From assembly GCF_001557235.1 (NCBI RefSeq), contig NZ_LSJI01000024.1:1-34672 (forward strand): 34,672 nucleotides of DNA, written 5' to 3'. The position numbers and the translations under genes are program-made. Source of the stretch: Phenylobacterium sp. CCH9-H3 (GTDB lineage Bacteria; Pseudomonadota; Alphaproteobacteria; Caulobacterales; Caulobacteraceae). Below the pieces are notes generated by a model, which was given only the letters and a program-made list of their open reading frames with translations, did no database searches and had not been told where the DNA came from. This document shows, in pieces, positions 15,618-23,497 of this stretch (the first letter of the stretch is position 1; every line of letters starts with the position of its first letter).

Positions 15618-16267
15618 CCCTGGGAATTCTCCGCGGCCGCCTTTGAGGCGCCTATGCGAGGCTCCTGGCCCTTCAGCAGCCGTCGGATGTTCTCGGCGTG
15701 CCGGACATAGACCAGCAGGGCCATGAAGAGCGCCAGCAGCGCGATCGCGCCCGGCCGGCCGAGCAGCAGAGCCACCAGGGGCGCCAGCGCCACCGCGACG
15801 AGCGCCGCAAGCGAGGACATCCGGAACAGGAAGGCGACGATCAGCCAGGTCGCCGCGGCGGCCAAGCCCACGGGCCAGGCCGCCGCCAGCAGGGTGCCGA
15901 AGAAGGTCGAGACGCCCTTGCCGCCCTTGAAACCCAGCCAGACGGGGAACAGGTGTCCCAGGAACGCCGCTCCGGCGGCCAGGGACGTGAGCACGGCCTG
16001 CTGCTCCGCGGTCCCGTCGCGGGTCGCCAGCCACGCCAGCAGCACGGCGACCGCGCCCTTGCCGCCGTCGCCCAGGAGGGTCAGCAGCGCCAGATCCTTG
16101 CGGCCGGTGCGCAGGACATTGGTCGCCCCGATGTTGCCGGAGCCGATCGAGCGGACGTCGCCCGCCCCGCCCAGCCGCGTGGCGATCACGCCGAAGGGGA
16201 TAGATCCCAGCAAATAGCCGCCGACCAGGGCGGCGGCGATCATCACGGCGTTCAAGGACTCTGACAT
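15614..16267 (-). CDS. plsY: glycerol-3-phosphate acyltransferase PlsY
   Basis: 217 residues. PlsY transfers an acyl group from acyl-phosphate to glycerol-3-phosphate, the first step of phospholipid synthesis, in the inner membrane. Five hydrophobic segments are visible, with the three cytoplasmic motifs: [12 protein letters not shown] followed by [13 protein letters not shown] (motif 1), [15 protein letters not shown] (motif 2) and the region near [12 protein letters not shown] (motif 3). ATG 16267 follows GGGAGGG; an in-frame TTG four codons earlier is an alternative. It heads the plsY-dprA(-topA) minus-strand group, opposite the chemoreceptor gene, with the 380-bp regulatory region between. 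Confidence 0.95.
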   Translation of the reverse strand: MSESLNAVMIAAALVGGYLLGSIPFGVIATRLGGAGDVRSIGSGNIGATNVLRTGRKDLALLTLLGDGGKGAVAVLLAWLATRDGTAEQQAVLTSLAAGAAFLGHLFPVWLGFKGGKGVSTFFGTLLAAAWPVGLAAAATWLIVAFLFRMSSLAALVAVALAPLVALLLGRPGAIALLALFMALLVYVRHAENIRRLLKGQEPRIGASKAAAENSQG

Positions 16268-16379
16268 GGACCCTCCCAATCGCCTTGAGTCCTAGCGTGG
16301 CTCGCCGTCCGCGTCAGCGCCGGTCTGGGCGAGGCGTGGGCGGACGCCCCAGCCTTAGAGCCATCGCCTGCAATGCGCA

Positions 16380-16649
16380 AGAACATAACAAGAACTATGG
16401 AAGGCGCGCGCCGGCGGCTCGCCTCTAGCCTGTGGAGCGGCGCTCGCTGAAAGTTCTAGTTGTAGTATTAGCTCGCCTATATCGAACGATATACGGTCAA
16501 GGTTGTCGGATATTCTGTATATCTCCCAGATATACCCATATTGGGGCGCGCGATCCCAGAATTCAGGGAAAGTTAAAAATCCGCAGGCACACCGTTCAGC
16601 GAACAATGTCATTCCCGATCGACGGGAAACGGCAGGAGGAAATCGGCCT
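16380..16649. promoter_or_regulatory. AT-rich plsY/chemoreceptor intergenic region with two dyads
   Basis: The stretch 16268-16649 (382 bp) holds no credible gene. From about 16380 to 16600 the base composition falls well below the flanking GC level. Two clean dyads stand out: TATATCG-AA-CGATATA (16478-16493) and GTATATCT-CCC-AGATATAC (16517-16535), with near centres 40 bp apart, about four helical turns. This arrangement suits a dimeric repressor or activator bound at two sites upstream of the chemoreceptor gene, 115-170 bp before its start. No regulator gene is adjacent and no clear -35/-10 pair was fixed. Confidence 0.55.
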
Positions 16650-18143
16650 ATGAAATTCTTCGGAACCGCTTCGGGCGCCAAGGCGGCGGACGCCCACGTG
16701 CGCAACCTCGAAGGGATGGTCGCGGCCATCGAGCGGTCGCAGGCGGTGATCGAATTCGAGCTCGACGGGACCATCATCCGCGCCAACAAGAACTTCCTGG
16801 ACACCCTCGGCTACGTCGAGGGCGAGGTCGCCGGACGCAAGCATGCGATGTTCGTGGATCCGCAGGAGGTGGGTTCGTCGAGCTACCGCGAGTTCTGGCA
16901 GACCCTGAACCGGGGCGAGTTCGTCGCCGCCAAGTTCCGCCGCATCGGCAAGGGCGGGCGCGAGGTCTGGATCCAGGCGTCCTACAACCCGATCTTCGAC
17001 GCTGCCGGCAAGCCGGTCCGGGTGGTGAAGTTCGCCACCGACATCACCGCCACCGAGCACGAGCGGATGCAGAACGACGCCGCGCGGGCGGCGACCGAGA
17101 AGGAGCAGAACGAGGTCGTCTCCATCCTGGCCGACGGGCTGAAGCGCCTCTCGATCGGGGACCTGACGGCGACCATCACCGCCGACTTCCAGGGCGCCTA
17201 CGCCCGGATCAAGGAAGACTTCAACAGCGCGACGTCCAGCCTGCGCTCGGCGATGGGCTCGGTGTTGCACACCACCGGCGCGATCCGTAGCGGCGCGGAC
17301 GAGATTTCCTCGGCCTCCGACGACCTGTCCCGCCGCACCGAGCAACAGGCCGCGAGCCTGGAGGAGACCGCGGCGGCGCTGGACGAGATCACCGCGACGG
17401 TGAAGCGCAGCGCCGAAGGCGCGCAGGAGGCCTCGGCCGTCGCCTCCGGCGCTCGCACCGAGGCGGAGCGTTCCGGCGAGGTGGTGCGCGAGGCCGTGGC
17501 CGCCATCCACGACATCCAGCAGAGCTCGGCCAAGATCTCCAACATCATCGGCGTGATCGACGAGATCGCGTTCCAGACCAACCTGCTGGCCCTCAATGCC
17601 GGCGTCGAGGCGGCCCGGGCCGGTGAGGCCGGCAAGGGCTTCGCGGTGGTCGCCCAGGAGGTGCGGGCCCTGGCCCAGCGCTCGGCCGAGGCGGCGAAGG
17701 AGATCAAGACCCTGATCTCCTCGTCCGGCGCCCAGGTCGACCGCGGCGTGAAGCTGGTGACCGACACCGGCCAGGCGCTGACCGCCATCGTCGAGCGGGT
17801 CGCCAGCATCGATGGCCTGGTCTCGGAGATCGCACAGTCGGCCCAGGAGCAGTCGACCGGCCTCGGCCAGGTGAACACCGCCGTGAACCAGATGGACCAG
17901 GTGACCCAGCAGAACGCCGCCATGGTCGAGGAGGCCACGGCCGCCGCGGCTCAGCTCAAGCGTGAGGCCGTCGAACTCGGCCAACTGGTGGCCAGGTTCG
18001 AGGTGGGCGAACAGGCCCCGGCCGCCGTCCGCGCCGCCCCGGCGCGCCCCGCGGCTTCGCGGCCCCAGAACGACGCCGCAGGCCTGCAGCAGAAACTCCG
18101 CGTCGCGGTGGGCGGTGGCGGCGGCGACTGGAGCGAATTCTGA
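16650..18143 (+). CDS. soluble PAS-domain methyl-accepting chemotaxis protein
   Basis: 497 residues, without any transmembrane segment, so a cytoplasmic chemoreceptor. A PAS sensor (about 25-135: [20 protein letters not shown] ... [11 protein letters not shown]) is followed by a HAMP-like helical unit (about 150-210) and an MCP signalling domain whose hairpin tip reads [20 protein letters not shown] (303-322). The Ala/Glu-rich methylation helices flank it. After a glycine linker the protein ends DWSEF, which fits the x-W-x-x-F pentapeptide that tethers CheR in E. coli receptors (NWETF). PAS domains of this type can bind haem or flavin and sense oxygen or redox, but the ligand is unknown. AGGAGG at 16634-16639 supports ATG 16650; a frame start at 16503 is unlikely. 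The stop overlaps cheW by one base. Confidence 0.93.
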   Translation: MKFFGTASGAKAADAHVRNLEGMVAAIERSQAVIEFELDGTIIRANKNFLDTLGYVEGEVAGRKHAMFVDPQEVGSSSYREFWQTLNRGEFVAAKFRRIGKGGREVWIQASYNPIFDAAGKPVRVVKFATDITATEHERMQNDAARAATEKEQNEVVSILADGLKRLSIGDLTATITADFQGAYARIKEDFNSATSSLRSAMGSVLHTTGAIRSGADEISSASDDLSRRTEQQAASLEETAAALDEITATVKRSAEGAQEASAVASGARTEAERSGEVVREAVAAIHDIQQSSAKISNIIGVIDEIAFQTNLLALNAGVEAARAGEAGKGFAVVAQEVRALAQRSAEAAKEIKTLISSSGAQVDRGVKLVTDTGQALTAIVERVASIDGLVSEIAQSAQEQSTGLGQVNTAVNQMDQVTQQNAAMVEEATAAAAQLKREAVELGQLVARFEVGEQAPAAVRAAPARPAASRPQNDAAGLQQKLRVAVGGGGGDWSEF

Positions 18144-18604
18144 TGTCGGCTCCGTTCGAGACGCACGGCGCCGTCGAGCTGATCCTGCTCGAAGTGGCCG
18201 GAGCGGACTTCTGCATCGACATCCGCTCGGTGCGCGAGATCCGCGGGTTCACCGCCTCGACCCCGCTGCCCCAGGCGCCGGACTTCGTCCTCGGGGTGAT
18301 CAACCTCCGCGGCGCGGTGATGCCGGTCCTGGACCTGCGGGCCCGGCTGGGACTGGGCAAGACGGAGGCGTCGGGACGGCACGTCATCGTGGTGGTGCAC
18401 CATGAAGACCGCCCGGCGGGTCTCCTCGTCGACGCGGTGCAGGAGACGATGATCCTGCCGATCGATCAGCTCCAGCCGCCGCCCCGCTACGAGAGCGGCC
18501 CCGGAGAGGCCTTTGTCGACGCCCTGATCCCGCTGGAGGGACGGATCCTCAGCCGGCTGCACGTGCCGTCGCTGTTGCCGCAGGAGGTGCTGGAGGCCGC
18601 CTGA
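18143..18604 (+). CDS. cheW: chemotaxis coupling protein CheW
   Basis: 153 residues, a single CheW (SH3-like pair) domain: ELILLEVAGADFCIDIRSVREI, then VLGVINLRGAVMPVLDLRARLG, then GLLVDAVQETMILP. CheW links receptor tips to the kinase CheA in arrays. ATG 18143 shares its A with the chemoreceptor TGA (TGATG), so the receptor and coupler are translationally coupled and probably made in fixed ratio. No cheA, cheY, cheR or cheB is present here, so this pair must join a pathway encoded elsewhere or serve as an auxiliary input. Convergent with pyrC', gap 7 bp. Confidence 0.95.
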   Translation: MSAPFETHGAVELILLEVAGADFCIDIRSVREIRGFTASTPLPQAPDFVLGVINLRGAVMPVLDLRARLGLGKTEASGRHVIVVVHHEDRPAGLLVDAVQETMILPIDQLQPPPRYESGPGEAFVDALIPLEGRILSRLHVPSLLPQEVLEAA

Positions 18605-18611
18605 CCGGACG

Positions 18612-19898
18612 CTAGCCCGCGTAGACCGTCCGGCCGTCGACGACCGTTCGCAGGACCTTCCCCTGCAACCGGCGGCCGTCGAACGGGGAGTTCTTGGACT
18701 TCGACACCAGCTTGTCGGCGTCGATCTTCACCGGCGCGTTCAGGTCGCACAGCACCAGGTCCGCCGGCGCGCCCTTGGCGATCCGGCCGGCCTGCAGCCC
18801 CAGAAGGTCGGCCGGCGCGACGGTCACCGTGCGGATCAGGTCGATCAGCGGAATCCGGCCCTCGTGGTGGAAGGCGAGCAGGGCGGCCAGCAAGGTCTGC
18901 AGCCCCACGGCGCCAGGGGCGGCCTCGTCGTAGGGCAGGCGCTTGTCCTCGGCCGGGGCGGGCGCGTGCGCCGACACCACCACCTGGATCAGGCCGGAGG
19001 CCACCGCCTCGATCACCGCCTGGCGGTCGTCCTCAGACCGCAGCGGCGGGTCCAGCTTGCAGAAGGTGCGGTAGTCGCCGATGTCGATCTCGTTGAACGA
19101 CAGGTGGTTGATCGAGGTCGTCGCCGTTACCGCTAGGCCGCGGTCTCTAGCCCGCTTCAGGCTCTCCAGCGCCGCTGCCGTCGTGATCTGGTCGACGATC
19201 AGCCGCGCGCCAGTCAGCTCGGCCAGCGCCAGGTCGCGTTCCAGCATGATCTTCTCGGCGATGGCGGGCACGCTGGGCAGGCCCATGCGCGCGGCGAACT
19301 CGCCGGACGTCGCGGCCGCGCCGGCGGACAGCCAGGGGTCCATCGGCCGGTGCGCGACCGGCGTGTCGAACGCCTTGGCGTACATCAGCACCCGTTGGAA
19401 CACCTTGGAGTCCACGATCGGCCGGTCCGCGTCGGTCACATAGAGGCACCCCGCCTCGTGCATCAGGCCGATCTCGGCCATCCGCTGGCCTTCGCAGCCC
19501 TTTGTGGCGGCGCCGGCGGGATAGACATTGACCAGTTCGATGTCCCGGGCCCGGCGCAGGATGAAGTCGACCACCGACGGCTCGTCCATCACCGGGTGGG
19601 TGTCGGGCTGGACCACCATGGTGGTCACGCCGCCGGCCGCGGCGGCCGTGGCGGCGGACTTCAAAGTCTCCTTGGGCTCGGCCCCCGGCTCGCCGGTCTT
19701 CACCCGGATGTCGATCAGGCCGGGGATCAAGAGGGCGCCGCCGGCGTCCACCACCTCGACGTCGGCGGAGAGGGCGCCCGGCTCGCCGCCGCGCACGACG
19801 TCGGCGATCACACCCTCGGTGACGATGACGCTGCCGGGACCGTCATAGCCGCTCGCCGGATCGACGATGCGGGCGTTGGTGAAAGCGACAGGACGCAT
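18612..19898 (-). CDS. non-catalytic dihydroorotase homologue (PyrC')
   Basis: 428 residues, full length for a type I dihydroorotase, but key active-site residues are missing. The metal-binding HxH after the first barrel strand (normally DxHxH) reads LIDIRVKTGEPG, with Arg65 and Lys67 in place of the histidines. The later TDHAPH motif reads SAHAPA (309-314), losing the catalytic Asp, and the barrel His expected near 237 is Gln. In Pseudomonas and related bacteria such an inactive PyrC' is required to assemble active aspartate transcarbamoylase; the same structural role is inferred here. Its ATG shares one base with the pyrB stop (TGATG), which fits stoichiometric assembly. A true dihydroorotase must be encoded elsewhere. 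Databases will often call this pyrC. Confidence 0.9.
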   Translation of the reverse strand: MRPVAFTNARIVDPASGYDGPGSVIVTEGVIADVVRGGEPGALSADVEVVDAGGALLIPGLIDIRVKTGEPGAEPKETLKSAATAAAAGGVTTMVVQPDTHPVMDEPSVVDFILRRARDIELVNVYPAGAATKGCEGQRMAEIGLMHEAGCLYVTDADRPIVDSKVFQRVLMYAKAFDTPVAHRPMDPWLSAGAAATSGEFAARMGLPSVPAIAEKIMLERDLALAELTGARLIVDQITTAAALESLKRARDRGLAVTATTSINHLSFNEIDIGDYRTFCKLDPPLRSEDDRQAVIEAVASGLIQVVVSAHAPAPAEDKRLPYDEAAPGAVGLQTLLAALLAFHHEGRIPLIDLIRTVTVAPADLLGLQAGRIAKGAPADLVLCDLNAPVKIDADKLVSKSKNSPFDGRRLQGKVLRTVVDGRTVYAG

Positions 19899-20878
19899 CA
19901 GCGGTCGTTCTCCAGCCGCGCGGCCAGCGAGGTCAGCACCGCCATGCGCGCGGCGACGCCCATCTCCACCTGATCCTGTATCAGGCTGACCGACAGGTCG
20001 TCCGCCACCTCGGAGTCGATCTCGACCCCGCGGTTCATGGGCCCAGGGTGCATCACCCGCACGTGCGAGGCGGCGTGGGCCAGCTTCTCCCGGTCCAGGC
20101 CGAAGAATCGGAAGTATTCCCGTTGCGACGGCGCCATGACCCCGTCCATCCGCTCGAGCTGCAGGCGCAGCATCATCACGACGTCGCACCCGGCGATGCC
20201 TTTGCGCATGTCGTGGAAGACCTCGACGTTCCAGCGGTCCGCGGCCGGCGGGATCAGGGTGGGCGGGCCGACCAGGCGCACGTTCGCGCCCAGCATCTGC
20301 AGGAGGGCGATGTTGGACCGCGCGACGCGGCTGTGCAGGACGTCGCCGCAGATCGCCACCTTCAGGCCGGAGATGTAGCCGAAGGCCCGCCGCATCGACA
20401 GCGCGTCCAACAGCGCCTGGGTCGGGTGCTCGTGCTGGCCGTCGCCGGCGTTGATCACCGAACAGCCCACCTTCTGCGACAGCAGGCTGGCCGCGCCCGA
20501 CGAGGCGTGACGCACCACCAGCAGGTCGGGTTGCATGGCGTTCAGCGTCACGGCCGTGTCGATCAGGGTCTCGCCCTTGGAGATCGAGGAGGAGCGGGGG
20601 CTCATATTGACCACGTCGGCGCCCAGCCGCTTTCCGGCCAATTCGAACGAGCTCTGGGTGCGGGTCGAGTTCTCGAAGAACAGGTTCATCAGCGTCCTGC
20701 CCTTGAGCAGGTCCAGCTTCTTCGAGGTCTGGCGGTTCAGGCTTACGAACCCGTCCGCGAGATCCAGCAGGTTCGCGACCTCCACTTCGTTGAGGTCGGT
20801 GGCGGACAGGAAGTGGCGTTTGGGGAACGAGAAGGTCCGCTGCAGGACCTCGTTCAGACCGGGGGGCGCGGCGCTCAT
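19898..20878 (-). CDS. pyrB: aspartate carbamoyltransferase catalytic subunit
   Basis: 326 residues. Condenses carbamoyl phosphate and aspartate, the committed step of pyrimidine synthesis. Carbamoyl-phosphate motif [13 protein letters not shown] (Ser71-Thr74), [10 protein letters not shown] and the C-terminal [13 protein letters not shown] are all present. The N-terminal extension (about 20 residues) before the core is typical of ATCases that pair with PyrC'. ATG 20878. Immediately upstream on the minus strand GCTCTAAGAC, about 15 nt before the start, resembles the Caulobacter -10 with CTTGCCGC as -35, giving a very short leader and no room for a pyrimidine attenuator. Confidence 0.97.
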   Translation of the reverse strand: MSAAPPGLNEVLQRTFSFPKRHFLSATDLNEVEVANLLDLADGFVSLNRQTSKKLDLLKGRTLMNLFFENSTRTQSSFELAGKRLGADVVNMSPRSSSISKGETLIDTAVTLNAMQPDLLVVRHASSGAASLLSQKVGCSVINAGDGQHEHPTQALLDALSMRRAFGYISGLKVAICGDVLHSRVARSNIALLQMLGANVRLVGPPTLIPPAADRWNVEVFHDMRKGIAGCDVVMMLRLQLERMDGVMAPSQREYFRFFGLDREKLAHAASHVRVMHPGPMNRGVEIDSEVADDLSVSLIQDQVEMGVAARMAVLTSLAARLENDR

Positions 20879-21015
20879 TAAAGCGCGGTCTTAGAGCGGC
20901 GCGGGCGGCAAGGGAAGCGAGCGCAACGCCCGATCCCCAACTTCCTCAGCCTGCGCCGTTGCGAAGCTGCGCCGCCGGCCCCTACATCCAGGCCAACCAT
21001 TTCCGGGGGAAACCG

Positions 21016-21522
21016 ATGACCGTCTGCCTGTTCACCTTCGTCGAGCTCTATTCCAAGGGCCTTGGCACGCTCGACAACCTGCTCAACAAGGGCGCCGCCT
21101 TCGCCGCGTCCAAGGGCGTGTCCGAGGCTGACATGCTGGACTGGCGCCTGGTCGACGACATGCACCCGCTGCGCTTCCAGGCCAATGTGGTGCTCAACAT
21201 CGGCCGCCAGTGGCCGGCGCGCGTGGCCGGGTTGCCGGTCCCGGCGGACGTGGCGGAGGGCCTGGACCTGGCGGGCTACAAGGCCGCCATCGCCGACGCC
21301 AAGGCCTATCTCGCCGGCCTGAAGGCCGAGCAGTTCGAAGGGCGGGACCAGGTTCCGATCACGTTCAACCTCGGCCAGTTCGAGCCGACGCTTCCGGCCG
21401 GCCAGTGGCTCTCCGGTTTCGCCACGACCAACTTCTATTTCCACCTCTCCACGGCCTACGGGATCCTGCGCCACAAGGGCGTCCAGATCGGCAAGCCGGA
21501 CCTTTTCGCCGGCGGGCTCTGA
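21016..21522 (+). CDS. DUF1993 family protein
   Basis: 168 residues matching the DUF1993 pattern: a helical protein with an early LDNLLNKGAAFAASKGVSEADML segment, then MHPLRFQANVVLNIGRQWPAR, and a C-terminal NFYFHLSTAYGILRHKGVQIGK. The fold is thought to be a DinB-like four-helix bundle; the function is unknown. Two conserved histidines (MHPL and FYFHLSTAY) could bind a metal, but this is only a suggestion. GGGGGA at 21005-21010 precedes ATG 21016. Divergent from pyrB, and followed by a palindromic repeat that separates it from the convergent ruvX. Confidence 0.85.
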   Translation: MTVCLFTFVELYSKGLGTLDNLLNKGAAFAASKGVSEADMLDWRLVDDMHPLRFQANVVLNIGRQWPARVAGLPVPADVAEGLDLAGYKAAIADAKAYLAGLKAEQFEGRDQVPITFNLGQFEPTLPAGQWLSGFATTNFYFHLSTAYGILRHKGVQIGKPDLFAGGL

Positions 21523-21524
21523 TC

Positions 21525-21590
21525 GCGCCCCCACCGTCTCGCCGCTCACGCGGCGATCCACCTCCCCCGCGTCGCGGGGGAGGAGCTGTG
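21525..21590. repeat. palindromic intergenic repeat, copy 1
   Basis: Two hairpins in tandem: CGCCGC/GCGGCG (21540-21545/21550-21555) and an 11-bp stem CCTCCCCCGCG/CGCGGGGGAGG (21561-21571/21573-21583). The reverse complement of 21525-21568 matches the start of the 24988-25030 element at all but about four positions, so both belong to one dispersed family. Placed between two convergent genes it may end transcription from both sides. Confidence 0.8.
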
Positions 21591-21594
21591 TGGG

Positions 21595-22065
21595 TCAGGC
21601 GGCGTTCCGCAACCTGTCCAGCGCCCCCTGGAGGATCCAGGCGGCGGCGGCCTTGTCGACCACCTCGGCGCGGCGGGCGCGGGTGGTGTCCGCCTCGTCG
21701 ATCAGCATGCGGTTCACCGCCATCGAGCTCATCCGCTCGTCCCAGAAGGCGATGGGCAGGTCCTTGAGGCGCAGGATGTTGCGGGCGAAGGCGCGGCAGG
21801 ACTGGGCCCGCGCGCCCTCGGTCCCGTCCATGTTCACCGGCAGGCCGATGACGATGGCCTGGGCCTCGCGGCTCTCCATCAGCTTGAACAGGGCGTTCGC
21901 ATCGTCCGTGAACTTGGTCTTGCGGATGAGCTGCAGGGGGCTGGCGATCGAGCGACCGGCGTCCGAGACCGCGACACCGATGGTCTTCTCGCCCAGGTCG
22001 AGGCCCACGACGGCCGCGTAGCGGGGCAGGAGGGCGGGGAGGTCCAGCAGATCGACAACGGCCAT
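21595..22065 (-). CDS. ruvX: RuvX/YqgF family RNase H-like protein (putative pre-16S rRNA nuclease)
   Basis: 156 residues from ATG 22065 (MAVVDLLDL). RNase H fold with the three acidic landmarks: VVGLDLGEKTIGVAVSD, IVIGLPVNMDGTEG, FWDERMSS and, near the C-terminus, AEVVDKAAAAWILQ. YqgF in E. coli is implicated in processing the 5' end of 16S rRNA; in other bacteria the family has been tied to Holliday-junction resolution. An upstream in-frame start at 22143 would add 26 residues of unrelated sequence and overlap the sulfotransferase leader. GCTAGGACG about 6 nt upstream looks like a -10 element, giving a nearly leaderless transcript. Confidence 0.93.
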   Translation of the reverse strand: MAVVDLLDLPALLPRYAAVVGLDLGEKTIGVAVSDAGRSIASPLQLIRKTKFTDDANALFKLMESREAQAIVIGLPVNMDGTEGARAQSCRAFARNILRLKDLPIAFWDERMSSMAVNRMLIDEADTTRARRAEVVDKAAAAWILQGALDRLRNAA

Positions 22066-22201
22066 GTCGCGCGTCCTAGCACGAAACCCGGATGCAGCTT
22101 CCCCCTCGGCGTTTTCGCGTACCGGCGCTGCAAACTCGCGCATTGTGGCGCTTCGACGCGTCGGCGTATCAGCGGTCTCCCGAATGACGAAGGAGAACGC
22201 C

Positions 22202-23128
22202 GTGGTGAACCGTCACCCGATCTGGCCGACTAAGACCCGCGACCTGCACAACCACCACATGGATTCCACCATCTGGGACCGCTTCGCCTTCCGCGACGAC
22301 GACGTCATCGTGGCCACCTATGCGAAGTCCGGCACCACCTGGACCCAGCAGATCGTCGGCCAGCTGGTCTTCGCCGGCGCGCCTGACGTACCCATCAGCG
22401 ACATTTCGCCCTGGCTGGACCTCAGGATCATGCCGCCGGATACGCTGGCGCAGCTCGAGGCCCAGACGCACCGCCGGATCGTCAAGACCCACCTGCCGCT
22501 GGACGCCCTGACGTTCTCGCCCAAGGCCCGCTACCTGTACGTGGCCCGCGACGGCCGCGATGTGCTGTGGAGCCTCTACAACCACCACGCCAACGCCAAC
22601 GACCTTTGGTACGAGCTGCTGAACGAGACGCCCGGCCGGGTCGGCCCGCCGATCGGCCGGCCCGATCCCGACATCCGCCGCTACTTCCTGCACTGGCTGG
22701 AGAACGACGGGCAGCCGTTCTGGTCCTACTGGGAGAACATCGCGACCTGGTGGGCGGCCCGCGACCTGCCCAACGTGCGGCTGGTCCATTTCAACTCCCT
22801 GAAATCCGATCCCGAGTCCGAGATGCGGGCGATCGCCGACTTCCTGGAGTGCGACATCCCCGAGGACCGGTGGCCGGCGATCCTGGAGCACTGCTCGTTC
22901 GAGTACATGAAGCAGAACGCCCAGAACGTAGCTCCCATGGGCGGCGCGATCTTCGACGGCGGCGCGCAGACCTTCATCAACAAGGGCGTCAACGGCCGCT
23001 GGCGCGACGTGCTGACCGCCGAGGACTGCGCGGCCTACGAGGCCCGCGCCCTGGCCGAGCTGGGGCCGGACTGCGCCCACTGGCTGGCCACCGGCCAGGC
23101 GGCCGGAACCGCGCGCACCGCGGCCTAA
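22202..23128 (+). CDS. PAPS-dependent sulfotransferase
   Basis: 308 residues from GTG 22202. Cytosolic-type sulfotransferase: 5'-phosphosulfate loop TYAKSGTTWTQQ (39-50, with Lys42), 3'-phosphate site YVARDGRDVLWSLYNHH and the C-terminal KGVNGRWRD, the counterpart of the RKGxxGDWK motif. It would transfer sulfate from PAPS to a hydroxyl or amine; the acceptor is unknown. AGGAG (22191-22195) lies six bases before GTG 22202, which decides the start over ATG 22184 and ATG 22064. No signal peptide or membrane anchor. No PAPS synthesis gene is nearby. Transcribed divergently from ruvX and followed by gatC after 79 bp, probably from a separate promoter. Confidence 0.9.
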   Translation: MVNRHPIWPTKTRDLHNHHMDSTIWDRFAFRDDDVIVATYAKSGTTWTQQIVGQLVFAGAPDVPISDISPWLDLRIMPPDTLAQLEAQTHRRIVKTHLPLDALTFSPKARYLYVARDGRDVLWSLYNHHANANDLWYELLNETPGRVGPPIGRPDPDIRRYFLHWLENDGQPFWSYWENIATWWAARDLPNVRLVHFNSLKSDPESEMRAIADFLECDIPEDRWPAILEHCSFEYMKQNAQNVAPMGGAIFDGGAQTFINKGVNGRWRDVLTAEDCAAYEARALAELGPDCAHWLATGQAAGTARTAA

Positions 23129-23138
23129 ACGCAAGCCG

Positions 23139-23182
23139 GCGGCGGGGATCGCTTGCAAAGGCGCCCCCGCCGCGGCTAACCC
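23139..23182 (+). promoter_or_regulatory. hairpin and candidate housekeeping promoter ahead of gatCA
   Basis: A 9-bp stem GCGGCGGGG/CCCCGCCGC (23139-23147/23165-23173) follows the sulfotransferase stop. Overlapping it, TTGCAAA (23153) and, 15 nt further, GCTAACCC (23175-23182) resemble the Caulobacter housekeeping promoter (TTGACGS, spacer, GCTANAWC). This would start the gatCA transcript some 20 bp before gatC. Both assignments are pattern-based. Confidence 0.4.
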
Positions 23183-23207
23183 ACGCCCTCTGACTTAGGA
23201 GGGCCCC

Positions 23208-23495
23208 ATGGCCATCGACGCCGCGACCGTGCGCAAGGTTGCGAGGCTGGCGCGCATCGCCGAGCCGGAAGAGAAGCTGGAGCCGCTCGCCAAGGAGCTC
23301 TCCGGCATCATGAACTGGATCGAGCAGCTGAACGAAGTCGACACCGACGGCGTCGAGCCGATGACCACCTCGGTGGCCATGAGCCTGCCCATGCGCGATG
23401 ACGTCGTCACCGACGGCGGCGATCCGGCCAAGGTGCTGGCCAACGCCCCGAAGACCGCCCGCGACTTCTTCATCGTGCCCAAGGTTGTGGAATAG
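23208..23495 (+). CDS. gatC: Asp-tRNA(Asn)/Glu-tRNA(Gln) amidotransferase subunit C
   Basis: 95 residues: [17 protein letters not shown], then [20 protein letters not shown] and [20 protein letters not shown], the standard GatC layout. GatC wraps between GatA and GatB and stabilises the amidotransferase. AGGAGG (23197-23202) lies 5 nt before ATG 23208. gatA starts two bases after its stop. Confidence 0.97.
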   Translation: MAIDAATVRKVARLARIAEPEEKLEPLAKELSGIMNWIEQLNEVDTDGVEPMTTSVAMSLPMRDDVVTDGGDPAKVLANAPKTARDFFIVPKVVE

Positions 23496-23497
23496 CC

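Noticed and set aside
16503..16649. An N-terminal extension of the chemoreceptor from 16503
   Set aside because: It would translate the dyad region, whereas AGGAGG is ideally placed for ATG 16650.
19898..21015. A pyrimidine attenuator or riboswitch upstream of pyrB
   Set aside because: The probable -10 lies about 15 nt from the ATG, leaving no leader for such a structure, and no PyrR-type stem was seen.
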